64,000 nt of DNA from Halomonas salipaludis (GCF_002286975.1 NZ_NSKB01000006.1:372001-436000); one strand, 5' to 3'; shown: positions 21,204 through 31,885, counted from the stretch's first letter. The notes: generated by a model from the sequence alone, not told the origin. A program made the numbers and translations.

Positions 21204-21539
21204 ATGGCCGCTCAGGAAGCCCTGTCACTGCCGATTCCCGATGTGCCGACGCTGCTGCAGGCCTATATGCCGTCGCTGGAGCGCGGTGGCATCTTCGTGC
21301 CCACCGAGGCCCGCTATGCGCTCGGCCAGGAGGTCTTCCTGCTGCTCACGCTGCCCGATGAAAGCGACCGCCTGCCGGTCACCGGGCAGGTGGTGTGGAT
21401 CTCGCCACCGGGGGTCTCGGGGCGCCGTCGACCGGGTATCGGCGTGCACTTCAGCGCCGACGGCAAGGCCGTTCGCGATCGCATCGAAACGCATCTGGCG
21501 GGGCAACTGGACAAGGGTGCCGGGACCTATACCCTCTAG
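21204..21539 (+). CDS. pilZ: PilZ-domain protein (type IV pilus PilZ type)
   Basis: This 111-residue single-domain protein starts MAAQEALSLPIPDVPTLLQA and has SLERGGIFVPT and the G-x-GVHF-like ending of PilZ domains. The N-terminal RxxxR motif needed for cyclic-di-GMP binding is absent, as in the founding PilZ of Pseudomonas, which works in pilus assembly without binding the nucleotide. AGGAGG at 21190-21195 supports the start. No pilus genes are nearby. Confidence 0.88.
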   Translation: MAAQEALSLPIPDVPTLLQAYMPSLERGGIFVPTEARYALGQEVFLLLTLPDESDRLPVTGQVVWISPPGVSGRRRPGIGVHFSADGKAVRDRIETHLAGQLDKGAGTYTL

Positions 21540-21575
21540 CTCCGCTCTTCACTCATCGATCTGGTATCTCAGCGC

Positions 21576-22421
21576 ATGTTCGTAGACTCGCACTGCCATC
21601 TCGACCGACTCGACCTCAGCGCCTTCGACGGCGATCTCGGCGCCGCGCTGGACGCGGCCCGGGAACGTGGGGTAAGACAGTTTCTGGCCATCGGGGTAAC
21701 CCTCGAGGAGGTCCCCGCGGTTGCCGCCATCGCCCGCGAGCACCACGACGTGGTGATCTCTGCCGGCGTGCACCCGCTGCACCGGGTGGATGAGGAGCCC
21801 AGCGTCGAGGCCATCAAGGAGGTGGCCGAGCGCTTCACGGCGGTGGCCATCGGCGAATGCGGTCTCGACTATCACTACCTGCAGCGCTCACCCGAGACGG
21901 TACCCAGCCGTGAGGTCCAGCGCGAGCGCTTTCGCCGCCAGCTGATCGTTGCCAGCGAGCTCGAGCTGCCGGTGATCATCCACACCCGCGAGGCGCGAGA
22001 CGAGACGCTGGAACTGATCAAGGCGCACACCGACCCGGCAGTGGGCGGCGTGCTGCACTGCTTCACCGAGGACCTCGGCATGGCGCGCGAGGCGGTGCGC
22101 CACGGTTTCTATATCTCGCTGTCGGGGATCATCACCTTCCGCAATGCCGGCGCGCTGCGCGAACTGGCGCGCCAGATCCCTCTCGACCGCCTGCTGATCG
22201 AGACCGACAGCCCCTACCTGGCGCCGGTGCCGCATCGCGGCAAGTCCAACCAGCCGGCCTGGGTGGTCGAGGTGGCCGAGTGCATCGCCGCCGAGCGCGG
22301 CATCAGCGTCGATGAAGTGGCGATGCAGACCACCGCCAACTTCTATCGGCTGTTTCGCCAGGCGGCGCCCCATGCGCCGGCCGAGATGCGCGATAGCCTG
22401 GCCGCCGCCGGGCTGGTCTGA
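21576..22421 (+). CDS. TatD-family metal-dependent hydrolase (YcfH)
   Basis: The 281-residue protein starts MFVDSHCHLDRLD, with two metal-binding His residues, and has AIGECGLDYHY (Glu), IIHTREA, LHCFTED and ETDSPYLAP (Asp). These are the full TatD metal-site set. Family members act as 3'-5' DNases or D-aminoacyl-tRNA-type hydrolases. It follows holB and pilZ as in other gammaproteobacteria. A precise substrate cannot be assigned. Confidence 0.92.
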   Translation: MFVDSHCHLDRLDLSAFDGDLGAALDAARERGVRQFLAIGVTLEEVPAVAAIAREHHDVVISAGVHPLHRVDEEPSVEAIKEVAERFTAVAIGECGLDYHYLQRSPETVPSREVQRERFRRQLIVASELELPVIIHTREARDETLELIKAHTDPAVGGVLHCFTEDLGMAREAVRHGFYISLSGIITFRNAGALRELARQIPLDRLLIETDSPYLAPVPHRGKSNQPAWVVEVAECIAAERGISVDEVAMQTTANFYRLFRQAAPHAPAEMRDSLAAAGLV

Positions 22422-22447
22422 GCGCGTCGCACCACCGGGAGAGCGCC

Positions 22448-22990
22448 ATGTCCTTCGAGCCGCTGCTGAGCGCCACCCAAGCTACCGGGTCGATACCGCC
22501 CCTCGAGCGCTGGCACCCGGCGTTGAGCGGGCGCATGGATCTGACCATCCGCGCCGACGGCCACTGGGTGCATGAGGGCACGCCGATGCGCCGCACTGCG
22601 CTGGTGAGGCTGCTCTCGACGCTGCTGCGCCGCGAGGCGGACGGCGAGCACTACCTGGTCAGCCCGGTCGAGAAGTGGCAAATCGCGGTCGAGGACTGCG
22701 CCTTCGTGGTCGTCGATGCCGAGCGCGATGGCGACAGCTGGTGGCTGACCACCAACGTCGGCGACCGTGTGGCGTTGGGCGAGCAGCAGCGGCTGACGGT
22801 CACCGCCACGCCGGATGGCACGCCGGTGCCGCAGGTCACGGTGCGCTTTGGCCTGGCCGCACGGCTGGGGCGCAACGTCTTCTACCGCCTGGTGGAGGAG
22901 GGCGAGAGCCGCGGCATCGATGGCCGCGAGCAGCTCGGCCTGGTCAGCGCCGGCCACTGGCAGCCGCTCGGCGAACTGGAGGCCATGTGA
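22448..22990 (+). CDS. DUF1285 domain protein
   Basis: The 180-residue soluble protein has the DUF1285 pattern: RWHPALSGRMDLTIRADGHW, HEGTPMRRTALVRLLSTLLRREADG, HYLVSPVEKWQI and DCAFVVVDAERDG. The function of the family is unknown. It overlaps the helicase downstream by 4 nt (GTGA), so the two are probably made together. No signal peptide or membrane segment is visible. Confidence 0.88.
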   Translation: MSFEPLLSATQATGSIPPLERWHPALSGRMDLTIRADGHWVHEGTPMRRTALVRLLSTLLRREADGEHYLVSPVEKWQIAVEDCAFVVVDAERDGDSWWLTTNVGDRVALGEQQRLTVTATPDGTPVPQVTVRFGLAARLGRNVFYRLVEEGESRGIDGREQLGLVSAGHWQPLGELEAM

Positions 22991-25206
22991 AGCTGACCGA
23001 CGAGCAGCGCGCGGTGGTCGGCCATACCGGCGGCCACGCCCGGGTCGCCGCGGTGGCTGGCGCCGGCAAGACCACCACCATGGTGGCGCGGGTGCTGCAC
23101 CTGCTGGCCCAGGGCGCCGCGCCGTCGCGGCTGCTGGTGCTGATGTTCAACCGCGCCGCGCGGGAGGATTTCACCGCCAAGCTGGCGCGCTGGGCGCCTG
23201 CCGGCCAGGCGCTGCCCGACGTGCGCACCTTCCACTCCATCGGCCATCGCCTGACCGGCACCCTGACTCGCTGGGGGGTACTGGCGCCGCGTGAGCTGCT
23301 GGCCCAGGAGTGGCAGCGCGAGCGGCTGCTGCGCCAGGCCGTGCAGCAGAGTCTGTACGGCGACGAGACAATGCTGGAGTCGGCGCTGGATGGCGACCGG
23401 CTCGAGGCCTTCGGCCACTTCTGCGAGCTGGTCAAGGCCGAAATGGAGGCGCCCCAGGCGCTCTACGAGCGCCTCGACTTCGGCGACGATACCGGCCACT
23501 TCGTCGATGCCTTCGACGCTGCCGAGGCGCTGCTCGAGCAGCACCGCCTGATGACCTATGCCGACCTGCTGTATCGGCCGCTACGGGCGCTAGAGGCAGA
23601 CGCCGCGCTACGCCAGCGGGTTGAGGGCTTTCTCGACCATGTCATCATCGACGAATACCAGGACATCAATGAAGCCCAGCAGCGACTGCTGGCACTGCTG
23701 GCCGGCGAGCGTGCGGCGGTGATGGCGGTGGGCGATGCCAACCAGTGCATCTACGAGTGGCGCGGCGCGCGCCCCGACACCATGCTCGAGGACTTCACCC
23801 GCACCTTCGGCGCCGCCCACGACTACCCGCTGTCGACCACCTTCCGTCACGGTGATGCGCTGGCGCTGGCGGCCAATCATGCCATCGCCGCCAATCGGCG
23901 GCGTCCCGACCAGCTGTGCCTGGCGGCGGCGGGCAACCCCCATACCCGCTTGAGCGTGGCCCAGGGCGGCGGCGCGCTGGTCGAGGCGCTAGGCGTCTGG
24001 CAGCGTGACGGTCGGCACCTCGCCGAGGGCTGTATCCTGGTGCGCAGCTGGGCGCTGTCGGTATCGGTACAGCTGCAGCTGCTGCGCGCCGGGCTGCCGT
24101 TCCGCCTGGCCCGCGAGGACCGTTTCGTGTTCCGGCTGCCGCTGGTTCAGGCGCTGGCCGGCTACCTGCGCCTGGCGCGTCAGCCGCGGCTGCTCCAGGA
24201 CCCGGCGCACCTGCTGCTGCTGCTCGCCCAGCCGACGCCCTTCGTGGCCCGCGAGCGGCTGCAGGCGCTGGCCACGCGGCTCGCCGAGTCGCAGCAGTGG
24301 CCGAGCCGAGATGATCCGCTGCTGGCCAGCCTCAAGCCGATCCAGCGGCGCAACCTCAAGCGCCGCTGGTCGCTGCTCTGCGACCTGCCCAAGCTGGCTG
24401 CCTGGTCGCCGTCGCGGCTGCTGGCCGAGGTGGTCGAGCGCCTCGATGCCGAGAAGGTGCTCAAGCGCGCCGCGGCGCGGCGCGAGAAGGGCGAGGAGGA
24501 CGTGCGGCTGCTCGATGTGCTGATCGAGCAGGCCGCCGAGCTCGACCATGACCCGGAGGCCTTCATTGCCCTGCTCGAGCGGCCCGATCGCGATCCCGCG
24601 GCGAGCGCCGGCGATGCCGACGGCATCCTGATCTCCACCGTGCACGGCGCCAAGGGCCTGGAGTGGCCGCTGGTGGCACTGTGGGGCGTCAACGAGGAGG
24701 ATTTTCCCCACTATAGCCGTGACAATCCGCTGACGCCGGAGCGCCTGGAGGAGGAGCGCCGGCTGTTCTACGTCGCCATGACGCGCGCCCGGGAGCAGCT
24801 GCTGATGGTCCACGACGGCGGCGAGCACCGGCCCAGCCGCTTCATTGCCGAAAGTGCCTGGGATGACTGCCAGCGGGTAGCGGATGCGCTGGGCACCGCC
24901 GACCCACCCCAGGCGCCGTTGGCGGTCGTCTCGCCGGCGCTGGTGGAGCGCTACCTGACGGCCAGCGGCCGAACGCTGGACGTCAGCGCTGCCGCCAGCG
25001 GCGTCGCCAGCCCGCCGGGCCACTACGCGGCGGCGGCCTTCGATGTCGGCCAGCGCGTACGCCATGCGGTGTTCGGCGAGGGCGAGATTCAGGTGGTCGA
25101 GGGCGACCCGGCCAATCCGGTCATCGAAGTACGCTTCACCCACGCCGGCAAGCGCCGCCTGATCGCCCTGCGCGCGCCCCTGGAACCGCTTGGAGAATCC
25201 GCATGA
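22987..25206 (+). CDS. UvrD/Rep-type superfamily 1 DNA helicase
   Basis: The 739-residue protein has helicase motif I VAGAGKTTTMVAR near residue 22, Ia VLMFNRAAREDF, motif II VIIDEYQDINEAQ, motif III GDANQCIYEWRGA, motif IV-type TTFRHGDALAL, VSTVHGAKGLEW-like ISTVHGAKGLEW (motif V) and VAMTRAREQLLM (motif VI). The C-terminus (VGQRVRHAVFGEGEIQVVEG) resembles the UvrD tail that binds partners. It is a DNA translocase, but the exact repair role is unknown. The GTG start overlaps the DUF1285 stop; the longer upstream frame is a shadow. Confidence 0.88.
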   Translation: MKLTDEQRAVVGHTGGHARVAAVAGAGKTTTMVARVLHLLAQGAAPSRLLVLMFNRAAREDFTAKLARWAPAGQALPDVRTFHSIGHRLTGTLTRWGVLAPRELLAQEWQRERLLRQAVQQSLYGDETMLESALDGDRLEAFGHFCELVKAEMEAPQALYERLDFGDDTGHFVDAFDAAEALLEQHRLMTYADLLYRPLRALEADAALRQRVEGFLDHVIIDEYQDINEAQQRLLALLAGERAAVMAVGDANQCIYEWRGARPDTMLEDFTRTFGAAHDYPLSTTFRHGDALALAANHAIAANRRRPDQLCLAAAGNPHTRLSVAQGGGALVEALGVWQRDGRHLAEGCILVRSWALSVSVQLQLLRAGLPFRLAREDRFVFRLPLVQALAGYLRLARQPRLLQDPAHLLLLLAQPTPFVARERLQALATRLAESQQWPSRDDPLLASLKPIQRRNLKRRWSLLCDLPKLAAWSPSRLLAEVVERLDAEKVLKRAAARREKGEEDVRLLDVLIEQAAELDHDPEAFIALLERPDRDPAASAGDADGILISTVHGAKGLEWPLVALWGVNEEDFPHYSRDNPLTPERLEEERRLFYVAMTRAREQLLMVHDGGEHRPSRFIAESAWDDCQRVADALGTADPPQAPLAVVSPALVERYLTASGRTLDVSAAASGVASPPGHYAAAAFDVGQRVRHAVFGEGEIQVVEGDPANPVIEVRFTHAGKRRLIALRAPLEPLGESA

Positions 25207-26024
25207 GATCACCGCTGATTGACGCCGCCACGCTGCAACGTCGCCTGGCAGCCAGCTCCGCTGTGCAGCTGTTCGACTGCCGCGCACGCCTCAACCAGCC
25301 AGGCGCCGGCGCGGCACTATGGCAGCAGGCGAGCCTACCCGGCAGCCTGCACCTGGACCTCGATCGCGACCTGGCGGCAGCGCCGGGGCAGGGCGGCCGT
25401 CATCCACTGCCGAGCCGCGAGGATTTCACTGCCACCCTGCAGCGCCTGGGCGTCTTGCCGTCCCGGCCGCTGGTGGTGTTCGACGACATGGGCGGCCAGC
25501 TGGCCGCAGCGCGGGCCTGGTGGATGCTTGCTTGCTGGGCCGGCCATCCCGAGGTCTACGTGCTCGACGGCGGCCTGGCAGCCTGGCAGGCCGTCGACGG
25601 AGCGCTGGTTCCGGGGGCCGCAGCGCCCGAGGCAAGCGACTGGCGGCCGGCATTCGATGAGGCGGCCTGGGTCGACGCCGACGAGGTGTTCTCGGGGCGG
25701 GCGCTCAAGCTCGATGCGCGCAGCCCGGCGCGCTTTCGCGGCGAGCAGGAGCCCATCGACCCGGTGGCCGGGCACATCCCCGGCGCCCGCTGCCGGCCGA
25801 GCGCTGCCAACCTGGACGAGAGCGGCCGCTTCAAGCCCGCCGAGCAGTTGGCAGTGGAGCTGCCTCGCGCCGAGGCGCTGGTCAGCTACTGCGGCTCCGG
25901 GGTGACCGCCTGCCACACTATCCTTGCCTACGCAGTGGCCGGCCTGCCGCTGCCACGGCTGTATGCCGGCTCCTGGAGTGGGTGGATCGAGGATCCGGCG
26001 CGTCCGGTGGCACGCGGCGACTGA
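25203..26024 (+). CDS. sseA: Thiosulfate/3-mercaptopyruvate sulfurtransferase (two rhodanese domains)
   Basis: The 273-residue protein has an N-terminal inactive rhodanese domain and a C-terminal active one with YCGSGVTACHTI. The loop CGSGVTA is the pattern of 3-mercaptopyruvate sulfurtransferases rather than thiosulfate ones (usually CRKGVTA). It would move sulfur from mercaptopyruvate to cyanide or thiols. The ATG overlaps the helicase stop by 4 nt, making a DUF1285-helicase-sulfurtransferase unit. Confidence 0.85.
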   Translation: MRSPLIDAATLQRRLAASSAVQLFDCRARLNQPGAGAALWQQASLPGSLHLDLDRDLAAAPGQGGRHPLPSREDFTATLQRLGVLPSRPLVVFDDMGGQLAAARAWWMLACWAGHPEVYVLDGGLAAWQAVDGALVPGAAAPEASDWRPAFDEAAWVDADEVFSGRALKLDARSPARFRGEQEPIDPVAGHIPGARCRPSAANLDESGRFKPAEQLAVELPRAEALVSYCGSGVTACHTILAYAVAGLPLPRLYAGSWSGWIEDPARPVARGD

Positions 26025-26068
26025 TCCGCTACCTTTACCCCTGTGACGTCCCACCCGACGCCAGGTAG

Positions 26069-27043
<975 letters not shown>

Positions 27044-27045
27044 TC

Positions 27046-28143
27046 ATGGCGATGCCTTTCGTCGACCTGGCCGCCCAGCAGGCACGGCTCAAGCCACGCC
27101 TCGACGCCGCCATCCAGGGCGTGCTGGCCCACGGGCGCTATGTGCAGGGCCCGGAAGTGGTCGAGCTCGAGGAGCGTCTCGCGGCGCGGGTCGGGGTGGC
27201 CCACTGCATCGCCTGCGGCAGCGGCACCGCGGCCCTGCAGCTGGCGCAGATGGGGCTCGGCATTGGTTCAGGCGACGAGGTCATCGTGCCGGGCTTCGGC
27301 TTCGTGGCCAGCGCCGAAAGCGTGGCGCTGTGCGGGGCAAAACCCGTCTACGCCGAGATTGACCCCGATAGCCTGCTGCTCGAGCCCCAGGCGCTGGAGG
27401 CGCTGATCACCCCGCGTACCCGGGCGATTATGCCGGTCTCGCTGTTCGGCCAGTGCGCCGATATGCAGGCGATCACCAAGCTGGCCGAGCGCCACGGACT
27501 GGCGGTGATCGAAGATGCCGCCCAGAGCTTTGGTGCCCACCGCCATGGCCGTGCCTCGTGCAGCCTTAGCCAGGTGGCCTGCACCAGCTTCTTTCCCAGC
27601 AAGCCGCTGGGCTGCTACGGCGACGGGGGAGCCCTGTTCACCGATGACGAGGCGCTGGCGACGCACCTGCGGCGCCTGATCAATCACGGCGACGCGGGGC
27701 GCTACCGGCATCTGCAGCTGGGCATGAACAGTCGCTTGGATACGCTGCAGGCGGCGATCCTGCTGGTCAAGCTCGACGACTTCGATGCGGAGGTGGCGCA
27801 GCGCCAGGCGGTGGCGGAGCGCTATGACCGGCTGCTGGCAGCGCTGTCGCTCGATCGCCCGCGGTTGCTGCCCGGCAATCTCAGCGTCCATGCCCAGTAC
27901 ACCCTGCAGCTGGAGGGGCGCGACGCAGTGGCGGCGCGGCTGCATGAGGCCGGGATTCCCACCGCGATTCACTATCCCCGGCCGCTCTATCGCCAGCCGG
28001 CGGTGGCCGACCCGGGGTGCCGGCTGAGCGTCTGCGAAGCGGCCTGCGAGCGGGTGCTCAGCTTGCCCATGCACCCCTACCTGGAACAGGGGCAGCAGGA
28101 GAGGGTGGTCGAGGCCCTGGGCGACGCCCTGCGCGGAGCGTAA
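27046..28143 (+). CDS. wbpE: WbpE-like PLP aminotransferase (UDP-3-keto-GlcNAcA)
   Basis: The 365-residue DegT/DnrJ/EryC1 enzyme starts MAMPFVDLAAQQARLKPRL. It has EDAAQSFGA and the PLP-lysine loop TSFFPSKPLGCYGDGGA, and it tracks P. aeruginosa WbpE along most of its length as I recall that sequence. WbpE uses glutamate to aminate the 3-keto sugar made by WbpB and recycles its cofactor through 2-oxoglutarate. ATG 27046 is used; ATG 27052 is possible. It converges on the ETF-QO gene 26 bp away. Confidence 0.88.
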   Translation: MAMPFVDLAAQQARLKPRLDAAIQGVLAHGRYVQGPEVVELEERLAARVGVAHCIACGSGTAALQLAQMGLGIGSGDEVIVPGFGFVASAESVALCGAKPVYAEIDPDSLLLEPQALEALITPRTRAIMPVSLFGQCADMQAITKLAERHGLAVIEDAAQSFGAHRHGRASCSLSQVACTSFFPSKPLGCYGDGGALFTDDEALATHLRRLINHGDAGRYRHLQLGMNSRLDTLQAAILLVKLDDFDAEVAQRQAVAERYDRLLAALSLDRPRLLPGNLSVHAQYTLQLEGRDAVAARLHEAGIPTAIHYPRPLYRQPAVADPGCRLSVCEAACERVLSLPMHPYLEQGQQERVVEALGDALRGA

Positions 28144-28169
28144 GCCGACAAAAAATGCCACTGGCCGGA

Positions 28170-29834
28170 TCACATATTCGGGTAGTTGGGCCCGCCGCCG
28201 CCCTCCGGCGCCACCCAGGTGATGTTCTGGGCCGGGTCCTTGATGTCGCAGGTCTTGCAGTGGATGCAGTTCTGGAAGTTGATCTGGAACTTCGGCTGAC
28301 CCGCTTCGTCCTCGACCACCTCGTAGACGCCCACCGGGCAGTAACGCTGTGCCGGCTCGGCATATTTCGGCAGGTTGTCGCGGATCGGCAGTTCCGGGTC
28401 GGCGAGCTTGAGATGACAGGGCTGATCTTCCTCGTGGTTGGTGTTAGAGAGGAACACCGAGGAGGCCTTGTCGAAGGAGAGCTTGCCGTCGGGCTTGGGG
28501 TAGTCGATCTTCTCGAACTCGCTGGCCGGCTTGAGCGCCGCATGGTCCGGGGTAGTGTCGTGGACAGTCGGCAGCTTGCCGCCCAGCAGCTGGTCGAGGA
28601 AGTTGTAGGCGCCGCCGCCGACGGTGCCGTACTTGTGGATCGCCGGGCCGAAGCTGGCGCTCTCCTTGAGTTCGGCATAGGCCCAGCTGGCTTGCCACTT
28701 GGTGGTGAAGGCGGTCAGTTCCTGGCCGCCTTCGTCGCCCGCGGCAAGCGCCTCGAAGACGCTCTCGGCGGCCACCAGGCCCGACTTCATGGCGGTGTGC
28801 AGGCCCTTGATCTTGGCAAAATTGAGGGTGCCGGCGTCGCAGCCGATCAGCAGCCCGCCGGGGAAAGTCATCTTGGGCAGGCAGTTGAGCCCGCCCTTGG
28901 TGATCGCTCGGGCGCCGTAGGCGACCCGCGAGCCGCCCTCGAGATACTGCTTGAGCAGCGGGTGATGCTTCATGCGCTGGAATTCATCGAATGGCGACAG
29001 CCAGGGATTCTGGTAAGAGAGATCCATGATCAGTCCCACCACCACCTGGCTGTTCTCGGCGTGGTAGAGGAACCAGCCGCCGTGGGCATTCTTGGTCAGC
29101 GGCCAGCCGGAGCCGTGCAGCACCAGGCCCGGCTCGTGCTTGTCGGCGGGCACGTCCCACAGCTCCTTGAGACCGATACCGTAGTGCTGGGGATCCTTGC
29201 CCGCGTCGAGTTGGTACTCGCGGATCAATTGCTTGCCGAGGTGGCCGCGGGCGCCTTCGGCGAACAGGGTGTACTTGGCGCGCAGCTCCATGCCGGGCAT
29301 ATGGCCGTCCTTGGGCTGGCCGTCGGCAGCCACGCCCATGTCGCCGATCAGGATGCCCTTGACCACGCCATCCTCGATGATGGTCTCCTGGGCGGCGAAG
29401 CCGGGGAAGATCTCCACGCCGAGGCTCTCGGCCTGCTCGGCGAGCCAGCGGCACAGGTTGCCGGCGCTGATCACGTAGCGAGTCAGGTCGCCGCCGGTGT
29501 TGTGCATGCTCTTGGGCACCAGCGCATTGGGCAGCTTGTGGGCCTTGTCGGCGTCCTTGAGCAGATACAGCTCGTCGCGAATCGCCGGCGTGGTCAGCGG
29601 GGCACCGCGCTCCTCCCAGTCGGGGAACAGCTCTGCCAGGGCGCGGGGCTCGAAGACCGCGCCGGAGAGAATATGCGCGCCCACCTCGGAGCCTTTCTCC
29701 ACCACGCACACGGTGAGTTCCTGGCCTGCGTCGTTGGCCTGCTGCATCAGACGGCAGGCCGCCGACAGCCCCGCGGGCCCGGCGCCGACGATGACGACGT
29801 CGACCTCCATCGAATCGCGTTCTACGTGTTCCAC
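28170..29834 (-). CDS. Electron transfer flavoprotein-ubiquinone oxidoreductase
   Basis: ETF-QO passes electrons from ETF to ubiquinone at the inner membrane. The 554-residue protein has an N-terminal FAD site (VVIVGAGPAGLSAACRL), the LPKMTFPGGLLIGCDAG region, and a C-terminal 4Fe-4S site with CPVGVYEV and CIHCKTCDIKDP. The ending GGGGPNYPNM is typical. The GTG start at 29834 has AAGGAG 7 nt upstream; Met9 is an alternative. It is divergent from etfB-etfA, its partner. Confidence 0.95.
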   Translation of the reverse strand: MEHVERDSMEVDVVIVGAGPAGLSAACRLMQQANDAGQELTVCVVEKGSEVGAHILSGAVFEPRALAELFPDWEERGAPLTTPAIRDELYLLKDADKAHKLPNALVPKSMHNTGGDLTRYVISAGNLCRWLAEQAESLGVEIFPGFAAQETIIEDGVVKGILIGDMGVAADGQPKDGHMPGMELRAKYTLFAEGARGHLGKQLIREYQLDAGKDPQHYGIGLKELWDVPADKHEPGLVLHGSGWPLTKNAHGGWFLYHAENSQVVVGLIMDLSYQNPWLSPFDEFQRMKHHPLLKQYLEGGSRVAYGARAITKGGLNCLPKMTFPGGLLIGCDAGTLNFAKIKGLHTAMKSGLVAAESVFEALAAGDEGGQELTAFTTKWQASWAYAELKESASFGPAIHKYGTVGGGAYNFLDQLLGGKLPTVHDTTPDHAALKPASEFEKIDYPKPDGKLSFDKASSVFLSNTNHEEDQPCHLKLADPELPIRDNLPKYAEPAQRYCPVGVYEVVEDEAGQPKFQINFQNCIHCKTCDIKDPAQNITWVAPEGGGGPNYPNM

Positions 29835-29904
29835 CTGCTGTCTCCTTCACGGTCTGGTCACTACCTGTCATTGTGCTTGATTCACTGTCTGCATAACAGG
29901 TTAT

Positions 29905-29917
29905 ATCGGTTTCCGAT
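29905..29917. promoter_or_regulatory. Inverted repeat in the ETF divergent gap
   Basis: ATCGG-TTT-CCGAT lies in the AT-rich 234-bp gap between the divergent ETF-QO and etfB genes. It could be an operator for a shared regulator. I found no promoter pair of good quality on either strand, though CATAAT and TATCAT-like hexamers occur at 29945-29965. Confidence 0.35.
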
Positions 29918-30068
29918 TAAAACGGTCGTTTGCTTCTAGTTGTTGGCCATGATATGCATAATAGACGCACTGCAACACCCCTACTTAGGGCGGTAAGCGA
30001 CGCTCGGCCAGGTGCATGCCAGTCGCTGCCGATCCACGACTTCAGCGAGTGAACCAAGCGAGGACACT

Positions 30069-30818
30069 ATGAAGGTACTGGTCGCGGTCAAACGCGTCAT
30101 CGACTACAACGTCAAGATCCGCGTCAAGCCGGATCACAGCGACGTCGACCTCACCAACGTCAAGATGGCCATGAACCCCTTCTGCGAGATCGCCGTGGAA
30201 GAAGCCGTACGGCTCAAGGAGAAGGGCGTGGCCACTGAGGTGGTCGCGGTGACCGTCGGCCCCAAGGCCGCCCAGGAGCAGCTGCGCACCGCGCTGGCGC
30301 TGGGCGCCGACCGCGCCATTCACCTCGAGACCGACGAACGGGTCGAGTCGCTGGCGGTGGCCAAGCTGCTGGCCAAGGTGGTCGAGGAAGAGCAGCCGGG
30401 GCTGGTGATCCTCGGCAAGCAGGCCATCGACACCGACAACAACCAGACCGGCCAGATGCTGGCGGCGCTTAGCGGCCTGCCCCAGGGCACCTTCGCCTCC
30501 GAGGTAGCGGTCGACGGCGACAAGGTCGCGGTGACCCGCGAGATCGACGGCGGCTTGCAGACCGTCGAGCTCACGCTGCCGGCCATCGTCACCACCGACC
30601 TGCGCTTGAACGAGCCGCGCTACGCCAAGCTGCCCGACATCATGAAGGCCAAGAAGAAGCCGCTCGACGTCAAGACCCCGGCGGAGCTGGGTGTCGAGGT
30701 GGGCTCCCGGGTCAGCCTGCTCAAGGTCACCCCGCCCCCCGAGCGCCAGGGCGGCGTCAAGGTCGGCTCCGTCGACGAGCTGGTGGACAAACTCAAGAAC
30801 GAAGCCAAGGTGCTTTGA
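30069..30818 (+). CDS. etfB: Electron transfer flavoprotein beta subunit
   Basis: The 249-residue protein starts [20 protein letters not shown] and has the AMP/nucleotide-binding pattern [18 protein letters not shown] and the ETF-beta signature [23 protein letters not shown]. With EtfA it accepts electrons from acyl-CoA and other dehydrogenases. GAGGACACT precedes the ATG; a longer frame upstream is not needed. etfA follows 28 nt later. Confidence 0.95.
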   Translation: MKVLVAVKRVIDYNVKIRVKPDHSDVDLTNVKMAMNPFCEIAVEEAVRLKEKGVATEVVAVTVGPKAAQEQLRTALALGADRAIHLETDERVESLAVAKLLAKVVEEEQPGLVILGKQAIDTDNNQTGQMLAALSGLPQGTFASEVAVDGDKVAVTREIDGGLQTVELTLPAIVTTDLRLNEPRYAKLPDIMKAKKKPLDVKTPAELGVEVGSRVSLLKVTPPPERQGGVKVGSVDELVDKLKNEAKVL

Positions 30819-30846
30819 TACAAGTGCTTCAACAGGAGTCGATCAT

Positions 30847-31773
30847 ATGAGCATTCTGGTTCTCGCCGATCTTCACGACGGCCACCTCGCCGACGCCACC
30901 GCCCACGTGGTTGCCGCGGCTAACGCCATCGGCGGCGATATCCATGTCCTGGTCGCCGGTGACGGCGTCCAGGCCGCCGCCGAGGCTGCCGCCCAGCTCG
31001 ATGGGGTGAGCAAGGTGCGCGTCGCCGACCACGCCGTCTACGCCCACCAGCTGGCCGAGCCGATGGGCGCGCTGCTGGTGGCCCTGGCCGACGACTACAG
31101 CCACGTGCTGGCGGCCGCCTCCACTACCGGCAAGAACGTGCTACCGCGGCTCGCCGCGCTCAAGGACGTCAGCCAGCTCTCCGAGATCATCGCAGTGGAG
31201 AGTGCCGACACCTTCCAGCGGCCGATCTATGCCGGCAACGCCATCGCCACGGTCAAGAGCGACGACCCGCTCAAGGTGATCAGCGTGCGCACCACCGCCT
31301 TCGACGCCGTTGCCAGCACTGGCAGCGCCGCCATCGAAGCGGTCGATTACGTTGCCGACAACGCCCAGTCGCGCTTCGTCAAGGAAGCGCTCGCCGAGTC
31401 CGACCGTCCCGAGCTGGGCGGCGCCAAGATCGTCATCTCCGGCGGCCGTGGCATGGGCAGTGGCGACAACTTCAAGCTGCTCGACGGCATCGCCGACAAG
31501 CTGGGGGCCGCCATCGGCGCCTCCAGGGCGGCGGTGGACGCCGGCTTCGTGCCCAACGACATGCAGGTCGGCCAGACCGGCAAGATCGTCGCCCCGGACC
31601 TGTATATCGCCGTGGGTATCTCGGGTGCCATCCAGCACCTGGCGGGGATGAAGGACTCCAAGGTGATCGTCGCGATCAACAAGGACGAGGAGGCGCCGAT
31701 CTTCCAAGTGGCGGATTATGGATTAGTCGGTGATCTGTTCGAGGTACTGCCGGAGCTCGAGAGCAAGCTTTAA
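30847..31773 (+). CDS. etfA: Electron transfer flavoprotein alpha subunit
   Basis: The 308-residue protein starts [20 protein letters not shown] and carries the FAD-binding C-terminal domain with [49 protein letters not shown]-type residues and [15 protein letters not shown]. It binds the FAD of the EtfAB heterodimer. AGGAG lies before the ATG. A strong terminator follows. Confidence 0.96.
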   Translation: MSILVLADLHDGHLADATAHVVAAANAIGGDIHVLVAGDGVQAAAEAAAQLDGVSKVRVADHAVYAHQLAEPMGALLVALADDYSHVLAAASTTGKNVLPRLAALKDVSQLSEIIAVESADTFQRPIYAGNAIATVKSDDPLKVISVRTTAFDAVASTGSAAIEAVDYVADNAQSRFVKEALAESDRPELGGAKIVISGGRGMGSGDNFKLLDGIADKLGAAIGASRAAVDAGFVPNDMQVGQTGKIVAPDLYIAVGISGAIQHLAGMKDSKVIVAINKDEEAPIFQVADYGLVGDLFEVLPELESKL

Positions 31774-31798
31774 GTAGCGCTCCCTCCAAGCCTTGGCT

Positions 31799-31829
31799 GA
31801 CAACGCCTCGCCTAGTGCGGGGCGTTGTC
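31799..31829 (+). terminator. Terminator after etfA
   Basis: A 13-pair stem with one wobble (31799-31811 and 31817-31829) and a 5-nt loop follows the etfA stop by 25 nt. The tail GTCTCT has only a weak T-run. Confidence 0.75.
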
Positions 31830-31860
31830 GTCTCTGGCCTAGCCAGGATCGTCGGCATGC

Positions 31861-31885
31861 AAAAGCCCCGTCATGGTGGCGGGGC
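31861..31885 (-). terminator. Terminator of the TonB-receptor gene
   Basis: On the minus strand GCCCCG and CGGGGC arms (31880-31885 and 31865-31870) are followed by TTTT (31861-31864). It lies 35 nt beyond the receptor stop. Confidence 0.75.

Noticed and set aside
28144-28169. Terminator between wbpE and ETF-QO
   Set aside because: An A-run (T-run on minus) is present but the only stem is about 4 bp.
28017-29939. 640-residue plus-strand frame opposite ETF-QO
   Set aside because: ETF-QO on the minus strand has full domain support; the plus frame has none.
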